A stretch of 64,000 bases of DNA, taken from contig CAWUSK010000021.1 in the NCBI GenBank assembly GCA_963925035.1, forward strand, positions 1 to 64,000, in the 5' to 3' direction. The stretch is from UBA4466 sp963925035 (GTDB lineage Bacteria > Bacteroidota > Bacteroidia > Flavobacteriales_D > Crocinitomicaceae). The notes beneath the pieces are model-generated. The model ran no database searches. It worked only from the letters and a program-made list of their open reading frames with translations, and was not told the origin of the DNA. Within the stretch, counting starts at the first letter, position 1; each line of letters opens with the position of its first letter. This document shows positions 53,430 to 63,167 of the stretch, in pieces. Position numbers and translations under genes: made by a program.

Positions 53430-54650
53430 ATGAAAAAAGCAGCTCTTTTTGCACTATCAGCCATTAATTTCTTAGGTTTTAGTCAAGTTTTTGAAGTTCC
53501 AGCAGGCACTCGTCCTTATGAAGATATAATTGAATGGAAGGGAATGGGCTCTATTTTGATGAATTCGGACCCGAACACAAAACAAGTAAATCTTACACTC
53601 GCAAATAGTGAATTAAAAAGTGTTTGGGATCAAAAATTTATCCCGAAACATGAAAAATATTATTACATCTCAAGCGAAAACGCACGCTATGTTTACTTTT
53701 TGGATAATTTGCAATTGGATGGAGGAAAGGTCTATTTCAATCAGCTAAATTCAGCGGGTAATATTAAGTCAACTTCAGTGTCAATCTCATCGGCTGTAAA
53801 GAGTATAGGTGTTTCAGATTACAACGATTTGGAATTGATTAACTGTGTAGTTACTGATAAGGCATTGGTGCATCATTTTAGATATCATGATAAAGGAAGT
53901 AAAGGAATTGTTGACATTGCAACGTTTATCACGCATCATAACTTCTTGTGTTATCCAGTAGTTTTAGGTTCCGTTCCAGAGGCTAATATGAAAGAGGAAC
54001 ATATTGGTAATTGGGAATATGTTGGATTTACTGATGACCAAATCTGTTTCGCAGCGAGAGATTATCAAAATAAAAATTCGGGTTGGAGTGTAAAAGAATA
54101 TACTTCAAAAGGAAAAGACCTAAAAGGACACTTTATAAATGGCCCAAAGGACCTAATTCCTATTGAAAACATTGGATTTGGAACAACAGGGAAGTATTAC
54201 TTGAATGAACGATATTCAGTTGAGAGGGGACTCTTAGCATATATCAACAATCAATTTTACTTGGTAGGTGGACAACGAAAGTCTGAAACGGGAGCTGAAA
54301 TTACCTTGTTTAAATTGGTGGATAATAAGTGGGTTGACATTAACCGAATAAACCTCAATTACTTTATTGAAAAGAAGAACCTGAAGTTAGGTGTATACCC
54401 CATGAATGAGGGTGTTGGCTACCACTTAGAACACAACGGATACAATAAAGTAAGTTTAATTTCATTCGCGCCGCAAAAGGAAACTGCACACAATGATTTT
54501 ACCGAAAGAACCATTTTTAATCCAAGTAGTGTCTTTGAACGTAAGGAAAAAGAAGAATTTAACGTAATTTTACCAACTGGTTGGCTGACATTTAATACAA
54601 GTCAACTCGGAAAAGAAGGAGCAGTTGAATTTGAATTTACGGGAAAATGA
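53430..54650 (+). CDS. Secreted protein of unknown function
   Basis: A 406-residue protein with signal peptide MKKAALFALSAINFLGFS. The mature part is beta-rich with recurring Tyr/Phe/Trp-containing strands (KYYYISSENARYVYFLD, WEYVGFTDDQICFAARD, NQFYLVGGQRKSETGAEI), suggesting a propeller-like or repeat beta structure. No T9SS sorting domain and no catalytic motif were found. The 3' end overlaps the uridine kinase start by four bases (ATGA), so it heads a coupled cluster with the kinase and the histidine kinase. I do not recognise the family. Confidence 0.75.
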   Translation: MKKAALFALSAINFLGFSQVFEVPAGTRPYEDIIEWKGMGSILMNSDPNTKQVNLTLANSELKSVWDQKFIPKHEKYYYISSENARYVYFLDNLQLDGGKVYFNQLNSAGNIKSTSVSISSAVKSIGVSDYNDLELINCVVTDKALVHHFRYHDKGSKGIVDIATFITHHNFLCYPVVLGSVPEANMKEEHIGNWEYVGFTDDQICFAARDYQNKNSGWSVKEYTSKGKDLKGHFINGPKDLIPIENIGFGTTGKYYLNERYSVERGLLAYINNQFYLVGGQRKSETGAEITLFKLVDNKWVDINRINLNYFIEKKNLKLGVYPMNEGVGYHLEHNGYNKVSLISFAPQKETAHNDFTERTIFNPSSVFERKEKEEFNVILPTGWLTFNTSQLGKEGAVEFEFTGK

Positions 54651-55267
54651 TTATTGGTATTTGTGGAGGAAGTGGGTCTGGTAAAACAACTTTATTAAAG
54701 CGATTGTACGCTAAGTTTGGAGATGTTAAGCCAAGTATTTTTTCAATGGATAATTATTATTATCCAATAGAAAAACAGCAAATAGATGACAACGGACAAT
54801 ACAATTTTGATCTTCCAAGTGCGCTGGATGAGCAAAAGTTGACGGATGATTTACTTCGTTTGAAAAACGGTGATCAGGTTATTGTTAAAGAATATCATTT
54901 TAATTCTCCTCCAGACAAACACGTACTCATTACATTAGATCCATCCGAATTAATTATCGTGGAAGGATTATTTCTTTTTCATTACGAAGGGGTTCGTGAT
55001 TTATTGGACTTTAGCATTTTTGTAGATGTAGATCCAAAAATTCAGTTGGACAGAAGGTTATACCGTGATCAAGAAACAAGAGGTTATTCTCGAGAAGACA
55101 TCCTTTATCAATGGGACAATCATGTTGCTCCGTGCTACAAAAATTATTTGTTACCTTACGAAAGCAAAGCGGATTTTATCTTTAGAAATGATTCTAACTC
55201 TGAAATAGATTTTGAACGTTTATCAAAAGAACTTTCTTCAAGAATGCAAGTAGAAAAAACAATGTGA
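54647..55267 (+). CDS. udk: Uridine kinase
   Basis: A 206-residue P-loop kinase. Walker A GGSGSGKTT is at 7-15. The substrate region has SMDNYYYPIEKQ with the conserved Asp and Tyr. LIIVEGLFLFHYEGVRDLLD is the Walker B-like segment. RLYRDQETRGYSREDILYQW forms the lid, matching the uridine/cytidine kinase family. It phosphorylates uridine and cytidine in the salvage pathway in the cytoplasm. It overlaps the gene before it by four bases and the histidine kinase after it by four (GTGA), both signs of coupling. Confidence 0.93.
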   Translation: MIIGICGGSGSGKTTLLKRLYAKFGDVKPSIFSMDNYYYPIEKQQIDDNGQYNFDLPSALDEQKLTDDLLRLKNGDQVIVKEYHFNSPPDKHVLITLDPSELIIVEGLFLFHYEGVRDLLDFSIFVDVDPKIQLDRRLYRDQETRGYSREDILYQWDNHVAPCYKNYLLPYESKADFIFRNDSNSEIDFERLSKELSSRMQVEKTM

Positions 55268-58200
55268 TCAAAGGCCTAAAGAAATATTATCTTTTACTTC
55301 TCGCTTTATTAAGCAGTATTTTAGTTGTCTTTTTTTTCCAGCAAATCTTCTCAAAAAATTACAGTAAAGACGTTCAAAACTTTAAAGCGCAATTTATTGA
55401 ACTTGAAAAGGCATTGGACAACACCCTTAGATACCAAGAAGAGGGGATGTTGCGTAAAAAAATTGGCGCCCAGTGGAGAAAAGTTAAAAAAGACAATCCT
55501 ATTAATATTCACGTATATAGCAACGATTCCTTGGTTTTATGGAACACGAATCAATTGCCAATTATACGATTTGCCGATATTCATTTTCCTTCAGAGGGTT
55601 TGTTGCACTTGCAAAGCGGTTGGTATTACGCGAAAACAAAAGAGGTTGGAGATTATGTTATTTGCGGGTCATTTTTAATTAAACGAGATTACTCATACGT
55701 AAACAATGAATTGGTTAATGATTTTGTCCCAGAACTATTTCTCCCTTTTACTGGGTCTATTTCCTTAGAGCAAGATAGTGGCTATCCTATCTTTGATAAG
55801 GACAAGAGGTTTGTTTTTTCACTTCATCCAAATGAATATCAAACGGCAAGTTGGACGGCTTCAATTTTGTTAATGCTATCACTATTAACATCTCTAATTC
55901 TTTGGTTGGCTTGGCTAACGAAATGGTCGGTGAGACTTTCAAAACACCGTTGGATTATCCCTCTTTTAATCGTTGGATTGCGCATCGCATCGCTGCAATT
56001 CAGTTGGTTTGGATTTCTACACGGGACAATTGGTTTTGATTCAAGTCTATACGGAACAAATAAATGGTCGCCCAATTTTTTCGAGTATTTATTGAATATT
56101 GTACTCTTGGTTTATTTACTTCATTATTGTACTCAAAATATAAAGCGTTTTACAATTGGTAAGCTCAACAAATACCTAATCGGAATTGTCTTCATCGGTT
56201 CATTCTCATTATGGTTTTTGTTTTTATATGTAACACGCGGATTAATTGAAGATTCTTCGATTCCCCTATACATTGATAAATTATTTTCACTTGATATTTT
56301 TTCCATACTATCAATTGCTAGTTTGGGGGTGTTCTTTTATGCATATTTCCATTTTGTAAAAGAAGTTGTAAACGCATGTAAACGTCAGGAAATTACTGGA
56401 GCACAATTAGCCGTCGTTAGCTTCATTGTAAGTTGTAGCTTCTTCTTTTATGAAATAAATTATGGCTATCAGCTATTTTTAGCAGCACTTTTTCCAATTG
56501 TTTTTTACGAGTTAGTACTTTATTTGGTATACCGTCATGTGAAATCTAATCAGATGGGAACAGGATTAGTTTTACTGCTTCTGTTTTCCATTGTTATGGC
56601 GCAAAACTTTAGCACTCTGAATGAACGAAAGGAAAAAGGTGAACGAGAGTTATTTGCAAATCAGTTAACGACTGAACGAAGTATTGTTGCCGAAGTTGAA
56701 TACTCTTCAATTGTCGAATCATTGAAAGAAGATAATTTTATTCGACGGTATATTGACTCTCCTCAGTTCATGAGTATTGCAGATTTCCAAGAGGGAATAG
56801 AACGAAGAATATTCAATGGGTTTTGGGAACGCTATGAATTGAGTTTCAATTTATTTAACAAGGATCACATTCCTATGATCGATAAACGGAATGAAAACTC
56901 AGACTTGTTTGACGACCTTCAAAAAATAATTGAAGTTTCTGGAAAAATGTCTGAAATTGATTCAAGTATTTACTTCATTAATGATTATACAAAACAATAC
57001 AGCTATATTATTCGACAAGAGATTTATAGTAAAGATTCTGTACCAGCCATTTTGTTTTGTACTTTAAAATCAAAAAAAATACCTGAAGAAATTGGATTCC
57101 CACGTTTGCTTATTTCCGCAAAAGCGAATGTGTTAGAGTCACTGGAGTCGTATTCCATAGGAAAGTATCACAGCGGTCGTTTGACTACGAAGTACGGTAG
57201 TTTTAAGTACCCATCGTTTGACAATGTAATGATCCCAAGTCGTGTTGTTGAAAGAGGCTATTTTGATTACCGCGAATACAATCACTTTGTACTTAAAAAG
57301 TCAGACAATAATAGTGTGGTTCTTTCAGTTAAAAAAAGCACTTTTTTAGATTTTATCACTTCCTTTTCTTACCTCTTTACCTTTTATGGTCTATTGCTTC
57401 TTCCATTGGTTTTTAGACTGAACTCAACCAAGGGATTTAGTTCTACATTAACGCTTGCGCTTAAAATTCAAGTTGTATTTATTTCGCTGGTATTTATCTC
57501 ATTGCTTGCATTTGGATGGGGAAGTGGAATATTTGTGAGTAATCAGTACAATGAGTTTACGGACGATGTGATTCGAGAAAAATTGAACTCAGTTGAAATC
57601 CAATTAAAATCCAAAATGAACCATGTTGATAAATTATCGATTGTGGAAAACGGTAATTCAATGCAGTTGATGCTTCAGAATTATGCAAAAGTGTTTTTCA
57701 CAGATATCAATATGTACGATGCAGATGGCTATTTATTGGCCTCTTCGAGACCTAAAGTATTTAATGTTGGATTATTGAGTGAACAGATGAATCCAATTGC
57801 ATTTAAAAATGTGAAGTACTTTAAACAAAGTGAGTTCATTCAAACTGAAAAAATAGGAGAATTGAACTACTCGTCGGCGTATCAGCCAATTTATAATTCC
57901 AAAAATAAATTGTTGGGCTATATAAACCTGCAACATTTTGGACAGCAGCGCGAGTTCGAAAATCAAATTCAAAAGTTCTTAGTTGCGATTATTAACGTGT
58001 TTATATTGTTGCTCGCGATTTCTATAATCTTGGCAATTTTCATTTCGAACTGGTTGACAGCTCCATTGAGAATATTACAAACTAGCTTTTCTAAAGTCAA
58101 ATTTGGTAAACACAACGAACAAATTCATTACGAAAAGGAAGATGAAATTGGTGCCCTGGTAAAAGATTACAACAAAAAACTCGCGGAATTAGAGTTTGCA

Positions 58201-58896
58201 GCGCAACAATTAGCGAAGAATGAGCGAGAAATGGCGTGGAGGGAAATGGCAAAACAAGTGGCGCATGAAATTAAAAACCCACTTACCCCAATGAAATTAA
58301 GTGTTCAACAACTTCTTCGTTCGTACAATCCAAATGATCCAAATAGCGAAGAAAAACTAAAGCGAGTTGCTAACTCAATCATTGAACAAATTGATGCCTT
58401 GACGAAAATTGCCAATGAATTTTCAACCTTTGCCAAAATGCCTAATCCAAATGAGGAGAAAGTTGAACTTTTGAATTTAATTAGTGGAGTAAAAGAGCTT
58501 TTTACAGAAGTAGACGGTTCTAAAATTTCAATTGAAACTGAATTGAAGGAGCTTTTCATCAATGGTGATAAAGATCAGTTTGTCCGTGTATTTAATAACC
58601 TTATTAAAAATGCCCTTCAAGCTATTCCAACTGAAAGAGTAGGAAAGATTGTAATAAGTATCGAAAAGACAAATGGGAAAGCACGAATATCAATAGAAGA
58701 CAACGGAATTGGAATTGCAGAAGAGAAACAACACAAAATTTTCGTGCCGTATTTTACAACAAAAAGTAATGGCACAGGATTAGGTCTTGCGATGGTAAAA
58801 CAAATTATTGAAAATCACAACGGCACAATCATTTTTGAATCGTCAGAAGGTTCAGGAACAGCGTTCAAGATTGAAATTCCTTTTCTAGAAGGATAA
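55264..58896 (+). CDS. Very large membrane sensor histidine kinase
   Basis: A 1210-residue sensor kinase starting at GTG (55264). The N-terminus has a membrane helix at about 9-28, an extracytoplasmic domain and a block of seven or so transmembrane helices (about 195-460). A second extracytoplasmic region leads to a helix at about 700-720 and another at 740-770, then a cache-like sensing region and a final helix with HAMP (about 905-960). HisKA has phospho-acceptor His1001 in QVAHEIKNPLTPMK. HATPase has FNNLIKNALQAI, EDNGIGIAEE and GTGLGLAMVKQI. The HEIKNPLTP motif is NtrY-like. No response regulator gene is nearby. The signal is unknown. Confidence 0.9.
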   Translation: MIKGLKKYYLLLLALLSSILVVFFFQQIFSKNYSKDVQNFKAQFIELEKALDNTLRYQEEGMLRKKIGAQWRKVKKDNPINIHVYSNDSLVLWNTNQLPIIRFADIHFPSEGLLHLQSGWYYAKTKEVGDYVICGSFLIKRDYSYVNNELVNDFVPELFLPFTGSISLEQDSGYPIFDKDKRFVFSLHPNEYQTASWTASILLMLSLLTSLILWLAWLTKWSVRLSKHRWIIPLLIVGLRIASLQFSWFGFLHGTIGFDSSLYGTNKWSPNFFEYLLNIVLLVYLLHYCTQNIKRFTIGKLNKYLIGIVFIGSFSLWFLFLYVTRGLIEDSSIPLYIDKLFSLDIFSILSIASLGVFFYAYFHFVKEVVNACKRQEITGAQLAVVSFIVSCSFFFYEINYGYQLFLAALFPIVFYELVLYLVYRHVKSNQMGTGLVLLLLFSIVMAQNFSTLNERKEKGERELFANQLTTERSIVAEVEYSSIVESLKEDNFIRRYIDSPQFMSIADFQEGIERRIFNGFWERYELSFNLFNKDHIPMIDKRNENSDLFDDLQKIIEVSGKMSEIDSSIYFINDYTKQYSYIIRQEIYSKDSVPAILFCTLKSKKIPEEIGFPRLLISAKANVLESLESYSIGKYHSGRLTTKYGSFKYPSFDNVMIPSRVVERGYFDYREYNHFVLKKSDNNSVVLSVKKSTFLDFITSFSYLFTFYGLLLLPLVFRLNSTKGFSSTLTLALKIQVVFISLVFISLLAFGWGSGIFVSNQYNEFTDDVIREKLNSVEIQLKSKMNHVDKLSIVENGNSMQLMLQNYAKVFFTDINMYDADGYLLASSRPKVFNVGLLSEQMNPIAFKNVKYFKQSEFIQTEKIGELNYSSAYQPIYNSKNKLLGYINLQHFGQQREFENQIQKFLVAIINVFILLLAISIILAIFISNWLTAPLRILQTSFSKVKFGKHNEQIHYEKEDEIGALVKDYNKKLAELEFAAQQLAKNEREMAWREMAKQVAHEIKNPLTPMKLSVQQLLRSYNPNDPNSEEKLKRVANSIIEQIDALTKIANEFSTFAKMPNPNEEKVELLNLISGVKELFTEVDGSKISIETELKELFINGDKDQFVRVFNNLIKNALQAIPTERVGKIVISIEKTNGKARISIEDNGIGIAEEKQHKIFVPYFTTKSNGTGLGLAMVKQIIENHNGTIIFESSEGSGTAFKIEIPFLEG

Positions 58897-59160
58897 ATAA
58901 ACTAACATTAATAAATCAATGATTACTGTTGTGATTGCTGCTGTTATAATATACTTCATTGGAGAAACAGCTATAAGTAGAGATAAGGTAACCATTGTTG
59001 GAATTACGATTAATGTCAATGACCAAACGGCATTCACTGCGCCATATCCAACGGTTAAACCTCCTAGGCAACCTACGATTAATAGAACGATTGAAATTAT
59101 TCCGAAACGATTGAATTCTAGAGATTCAACCATTGTCTTTGGATGTATTTGATTTTCCAT
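58885..59160 (-). CDS. Small hydrophobic membrane protein
   Basis: A 91-residue protein with three hydrophobic segments (about 20-38, 46-65, 69-88) and a short polar N-terminus (MENQIHPKTMVESLEFNRFG). Gly-rich LLIVGCLGGLTVGYGAVNA suggests closely packed helices. It converges on the histidine kinase and overlaps its 3' end by 12 bases. I do not recognise a family. The clean start, membrane pattern and position support a real gene over a chance frame. Confidence 0.6.
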   Translation of the reverse strand: MENQIHPKTMVESLEFNRFGIISIVLLIVGCLGGLTVGYGAVNAVWSLTLIVIPTMVTLSLLIAVSPMKYIITAAITTVIIDLLMLVYLSF

Positions 59161-59340
59161 TTTTCTTTTTTTTATTGGTTAAAACAAAGTTGCGAGATTA
59201 ACGGAAGATATAATATGATGTACCTTTCTTAAGAATATGATTTTTATCAGCATTTCAAGTATGCAGAAATTATTAAGGGTCGTGTTTAGGCAGAAGATTT
59301 GAAAAAAGCAGTATTTTTAAAAAAACTAAAACTATTAATA

Positions 59341-62300
59341 ATGATTAAACTAATATCTATCAGTATTTTATCTGTTTTTATGTGCGTTTCCTTTTTGGGT
59401 AATTCACAATCTTTTAAAAAGATAAATTATTCTAACCAGGAAATTGACAATTCAGTAGCAAGCTTTATCGGCCCACCTCAGATTCAAGCAAAATCCTTTA
59501 AAGTTTTTCAAATTGATGTCGAATCAATTAAGTTGGAATTACAAGGTGTTGCGAAAGAAAATGATTTAGAAAATGGATTTCAAGCGCAAATCCAATTTCC
59601 GCATCCAGACGGAACATTTCATGTTTATAATACAGTAGAATATGAGATGATGGAACCAGCTTTAGCTGCAAAGTTTCCAAATATTAAAACCTTCAACGCA
59701 AAAAGTGCAGATGGGAAAGAAACTATAAAATGGGATATTACAGATCAAGGGTTGCATGTAATGATTATGAAAGATGGTGCAAGTACAATCTTTATTGATC
59801 CTTTAGTGAGTGGAAACAAAGACTATTACATCGTTTACAATAAGTCAGATTTCATTACGAGTAAATCAAAAGAATGTGGATTTAATAGTGAGATTGAAGG
59901 TTTAACAAATATGAAATCACCAACTTCTGGAATTGTTAAAAGTTTTGGTACATGTGAATTAAGAACTTACAGACTTGCTCTTGCCGCAACAGGTGAGTAC
60001 AGTCAGTTTCATGGAGGAACGGTTGCTTTGGCGCAAAGTGCACAAGTTACTACTATGAATCGTGTAAACGGTGTTTTCGAAAAAGACATGGCTATTCGAA
60101 TGATCATTGTTGGAAACAATAACTTAATTATTTACACGAATGCGGGATCTGATCCATATACAAACGGTACACCGGGTACTATGATTAATCAAAATCAGAC
60201 CAATGTGGATGGCTTAATTGGAAGTGGAAACTACGATATTGGTCATGTATTTGGAACTAATTCAGGTGGACTTGCAGGATTGGGTGTAGTCTGTAGCAAT
60301 GGAAACAAAGCGAGAGGGGTTACAGGAAGTGGTGCCCCAATTGGAGATGCTTTTGACATAGATTACGTGGCACATGAAATGGGCCACCAATTTGGTGCCA
60401 ATCACACTCAAAATAATAACTGTAATAGAAATAATGCAACAGCAATGGAACCTGGAAGTGCTTCCACAATTATGGGTTATGCTGGAATTTGTGCACCTAA
60501 TGTGCAGAATAATAGTGATGACCATTTTCATGGTATCAGTTTAGAGGAAATTGGAATTGAAATTTTAAGTGCAGGTCATACGTGTGAAGTATTAACACCA
60601 CTGTCGAATTCAGCACCAGTTTTAGTTTCGACAAATGGAAATATTACGGTTCCAGCAAGTACGCCATTTGCTTTAACAGCAATAGCAACAGATGCAGATG
60701 GAGATCCAATTTCATATAATTGGGAACAAATGAACAACAATGTTAGCACCCAACCACCGGTTGCAACATCTGCTACTGGTCCAAATTTTAGAAGTAACTC
60801 TTCAGTACCTGAGCCAACAAGATATTTTCCTAATTTAATTGATTTAGCAGCTGGAGGACCATTTACATGGGAAGTGGTTCCATCTGTAACGAGAACAATG
60901 AATTTTAGAGTTACAATTAGAGATAACTCAATCGGTGGTGGTTGTAATGATCATGACGATGTAACATTAACTACAGACGCTGGGTCAGGACCTTTCATTG
61001 TAAGTTATCCTTCCGCAACAGGTATTGTTTGGGCTGGAGCGACTTCTGAGACGGTTACCTGGGATGTTGCTAATACAAATAACGCACCCGTGTCTTGTAC
61101 TTCAGTTGATATATTATTATCTATAGATGGTGGAGCAACTTATCCAACGGTATTAGCTTCGGGAGTTCCAAATGATGGCTCTCAAGCAGTAACGGTTCCC
61201 AATACGGCAACAACAACAGCTCGTGTTATGGTTATTTCTTCAACAGGAACCTTCTTTGATATTTCGAACAATAACTTCACAATTACTTCTGCGACTTTTG
61301 ATTACACATTAATAGCAACAAGTTCAACAGTTAGTATTTGTCAGCCTGCTGATGCGACATTTGATCTACAAGTGGGGCAAATTGGTGGATACACTGATCC
61401 AGTTACATTATCAGTATCTGGTGTGCCAGCTGGTGCCACTTCAAGTTTTACTACTAATCCAGTAACACCTGTAGGATCATCACAATTAATAATTTCTAAC
61501 ACGGGGTCTGCGGCTCTAGGGTCTTATACTCTAACAATCACAGGTGTAAGTACATCCGGCACAAAAACGTTAGATGTGACATTAAACATTGCAAGTGGAA
61601 CTCCGTCCGCATTAAATCAAACGGCCCCTGCAAATACTGCAACAGGAGTTGCTGTACCAACGAATTTCGCATGGAATACAGCAATTGGTTCGGGTGTGAC
61701 GTATGAAATTGATATTGCGACCGATGCAGGTTTTACTGCAATTGTAGATCAAGCAACTGGCTTAGCTACAAATTCATTTACTTCTTCGACTTTAGGTAGT
61801 TCAACTACTTATTATTGGAGAGTAAGAGCGGTAACTGGATGTGGAACTTCATTATGGTCTACTACGTTTGAATTTACGACAGGATCTTGTTTCATTGTTT
61901 CGTCAACAGATATTCCAGTCGCGATTTCAGCAACTGGAACACCGACTGTAACTTCAACAATTAATGTTACAACGGCAGGAACAATAAACGATCTTAATGT
62001 AATTGACTTAATAGGAACTCATACTTGGATTAATGACTTAACAGTTTCATTGCAGAGCCCACTGGGTACAACAGTTGTTCTGTGGGATGCAATTTGTAAT
62101 AACGAAGATAATTTTGATGTCAATTTTGATGATGCCGCTGCACCAGGTGCTTTACCTTGTCCACCAGTTGGCGGAGGAACCTATCAGCCGACTGGAAGTT
62201 TAGCCTCTTTTAATGGTGAAAATGCATTGGGAACATGGACGTTAACAATTGTTGATGGTGCCAATGCAGATGGTGGTTCTCTAAACGGATGGTCATTAGA

Positions 62301-63051
62301 GCTATGTTTGGGAGCTGCACCACCTTGTTCAAGTCCAACGATACCTACTTTGGGAGGACCTACAACTGTTTGTGAAGGGGAAACAACAACATTGTCAGTA
62401 GCAACTGGTACGTTAAATGATGCAACGGATTGGGTTTGGTACACGGGGTCTTGTGGAGGAACTCAAGTGGGAACAGGAGCTACACTTATACAAAATCCAA
62501 TAGTCACTACTACATATTTTGTACGTGGAGAAGGAGGATGTGTAACGCCTAGCGCATGTAGCTCTATCACTGTTAATGTTCAAGCGATTGATGTTACCGT
62601 GACAAATAATGGAAACTCTCTTGTTTCAACTCAAAGTGGCGCACAATACCAATGGGTAGATTGTGATAATGGTAATGCGACTATTCCCGGGGCAACACAG
62701 CAAACATTTGTGCCTACGCCTATAATTGGAAATTATGCAGTTGTTGTGACAATTGGAAGTTGTTCGGAAACATCAAACTGTGAATTAATTGATTTCACAG
62801 GAATTAATGAATTAAATGGCGGTGGCGTTGTAATTTATCCAAATCCTGCATCAGATATTGTTACTATTGACTGGAAAGGTGAATTAACGTCTATCCGTCT
62901 AACTGATTCTAAAGGTAAAATATTGAGGGTTATTGATTTTCCTGCTGGTGAATCCTATCAATTGGAGGTAGCTAAATTCAGTACAGGAATCTACTATATT
63001 CAAGTAGAAAGCCAATATGGATCAAGCGTTTACAATATTGTTAAGCATTAA
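59341..63051 (+). CDS. T9SS-exported reprolysin-like (M12B) zinc metalloprotease
   Basis: The preferred start is ATG at 59341 (MIKLISISILSVFMCVSFLG), giving a signal peptide and 1236 residues; a TTG at 59299 would add 14. The prodomain is followed by a reprolysin-type zinc domain with HEMGHQFGANH at 345-355 and a Met-turn-like IMGYAGIC. A PKD/cadherin-like stretch, fibronectin-type repeats (APANTATGVAVPTNFAWNTA, TTYYWRVRAVTGCG) and a proprotein-convertase P domain follow (NDLNVIDLIGTHTWINDLTV ... NGWSLELCLG). An Ig-like segment and the T9SS sorting domain (VIYPNPASDIVTIDW) end it. It is a large surface or secreted protease. Its target is unknown. Confidence 0.92.
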   Translation: MIKLISISILSVFMCVSFLGNSQSFKKINYSNQEIDNSVASFIGPPQIQAKSFKVFQIDVESIKLELQGVAKENDLENGFQAQIQFPHPDGTFHVYNTVEYEMMEPALAAKFPNIKTFNAKSADGKETIKWDITDQGLHVMIMKDGASTIFIDPLVSGNKDYYIVYNKSDFITSKSKECGFNSEIEGLTNMKSPTSGIVKSFGTCELRTYRLALAATGEYSQFHGGTVALAQSAQVTTMNRVNGVFEKDMAIRMIIVGNNNLIIYTNAGSDPYTNGTPGTMINQNQTNVDGLIGSGNYDIGHVFGTNSGGLAGLGVVCSNGNKARGVTGSGAPIGDAFDIDYVAHEMGHQFGANHTQNNNCNRNNATAMEPGSASTIMGYAGICAPNVQNNSDDHFHGISLEEIGIEILSAGHTCEVLTPLSNSAPVLVSTNGNITVPASTPFALTAIATDADGDPISYNWEQMNNNVSTQPPVATSATGPNFRSNSSVPEPTRYFPNLIDLAAGGPFTWEVVPSVTRTMNFRVTIRDNSIGGGCNDHDDVTLTTDAGSGPFIVSYPSATGIVWAGATSETVTWDVANTNNAPVSCTSVDILLSIDGGATYPTVLASGVPNDGSQAVTVPNTATTTARVMVISSTGTFFDISNNNFTITSATFDYTLIATSSTVSICQPADATFDLQVGQIGGYTDPVTLSVSGVPAGATSSFTTNPVTPVGSSQLIISNTGSAALGSYTLTITGVSTSGTKTLDVTLNIASGTPSALNQTAPANTATGVAVPTNFAWNTAIGSGVTYEIDIATDAGFTAIVDQATGLATNSFTSSTLGSSTTYYWRVRAVTGCGTSLWSTTFEFTTGSCFIVSSTDIPVAISATGTPTVTSTINVTTAGTINDLNVIDLIGTHTWINDLTVSLQSPLGTTVVLWDAICNNEDNFDVNFDDAAAPGALPCPPVGGGTYQPTGSLASFNGENALGTWTLTIVDGANADGGSLNGWSLELCLGAAPPCSSPTIPTLGGPTTVCEGETTTLSVATGTLNDATDWVWYTGSCGGTQVGTGATLIQNPIVTTTYFVRGEGGCVTPSACSSITVNVQAIDVTVTNNGNSLVSTQSGAQYQWVDCDNGNATIPGATQQTFVPTPIIGNYAVVVTIGSCSETSNCELIDFTGINELNGGGVVIYPNPASDIVTIDWKGELTSIRLTDSKGKILRVIDFPAGESYQLEVAKFSTGIYYIQVESQYGSSVYNIVKH

Positions 63052-63070
63052 GACAAGCGATTTTATTTAT

Positions 63071-63100
63071 AAAAGGCCGTTAATTTATTAACGGCCTTTT
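63071..63100 (+). terminator. Rho-independent terminator after the M12B protease
   Basis: A 13-bp perfect stem (AAAAGGCCGTTAA at 63071-63083 with TTAACGGCCTTTT at 63088-63100), loop TTTA. Confidence 0.88.
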
Positions 63101-63144
63101 ATGTTGAATTGCGGCCGATTTTATCTGCATTTAAGAATAAATAA

Positions 63145-63152
63145 TACCTTTG
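63145..63152 (+). promoter_or_regulatory. Candidate -7 element of gpsA
   Basis: TACCTTTG, an exact match to the Bacteroidota TAnnTTTG motif, ends 15 bases before the gpsA ATG. No clear -33 element at the right distance. Confidence 0.42.
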
Positions 63153-63167
63153 TAAGTGGATATTGAA

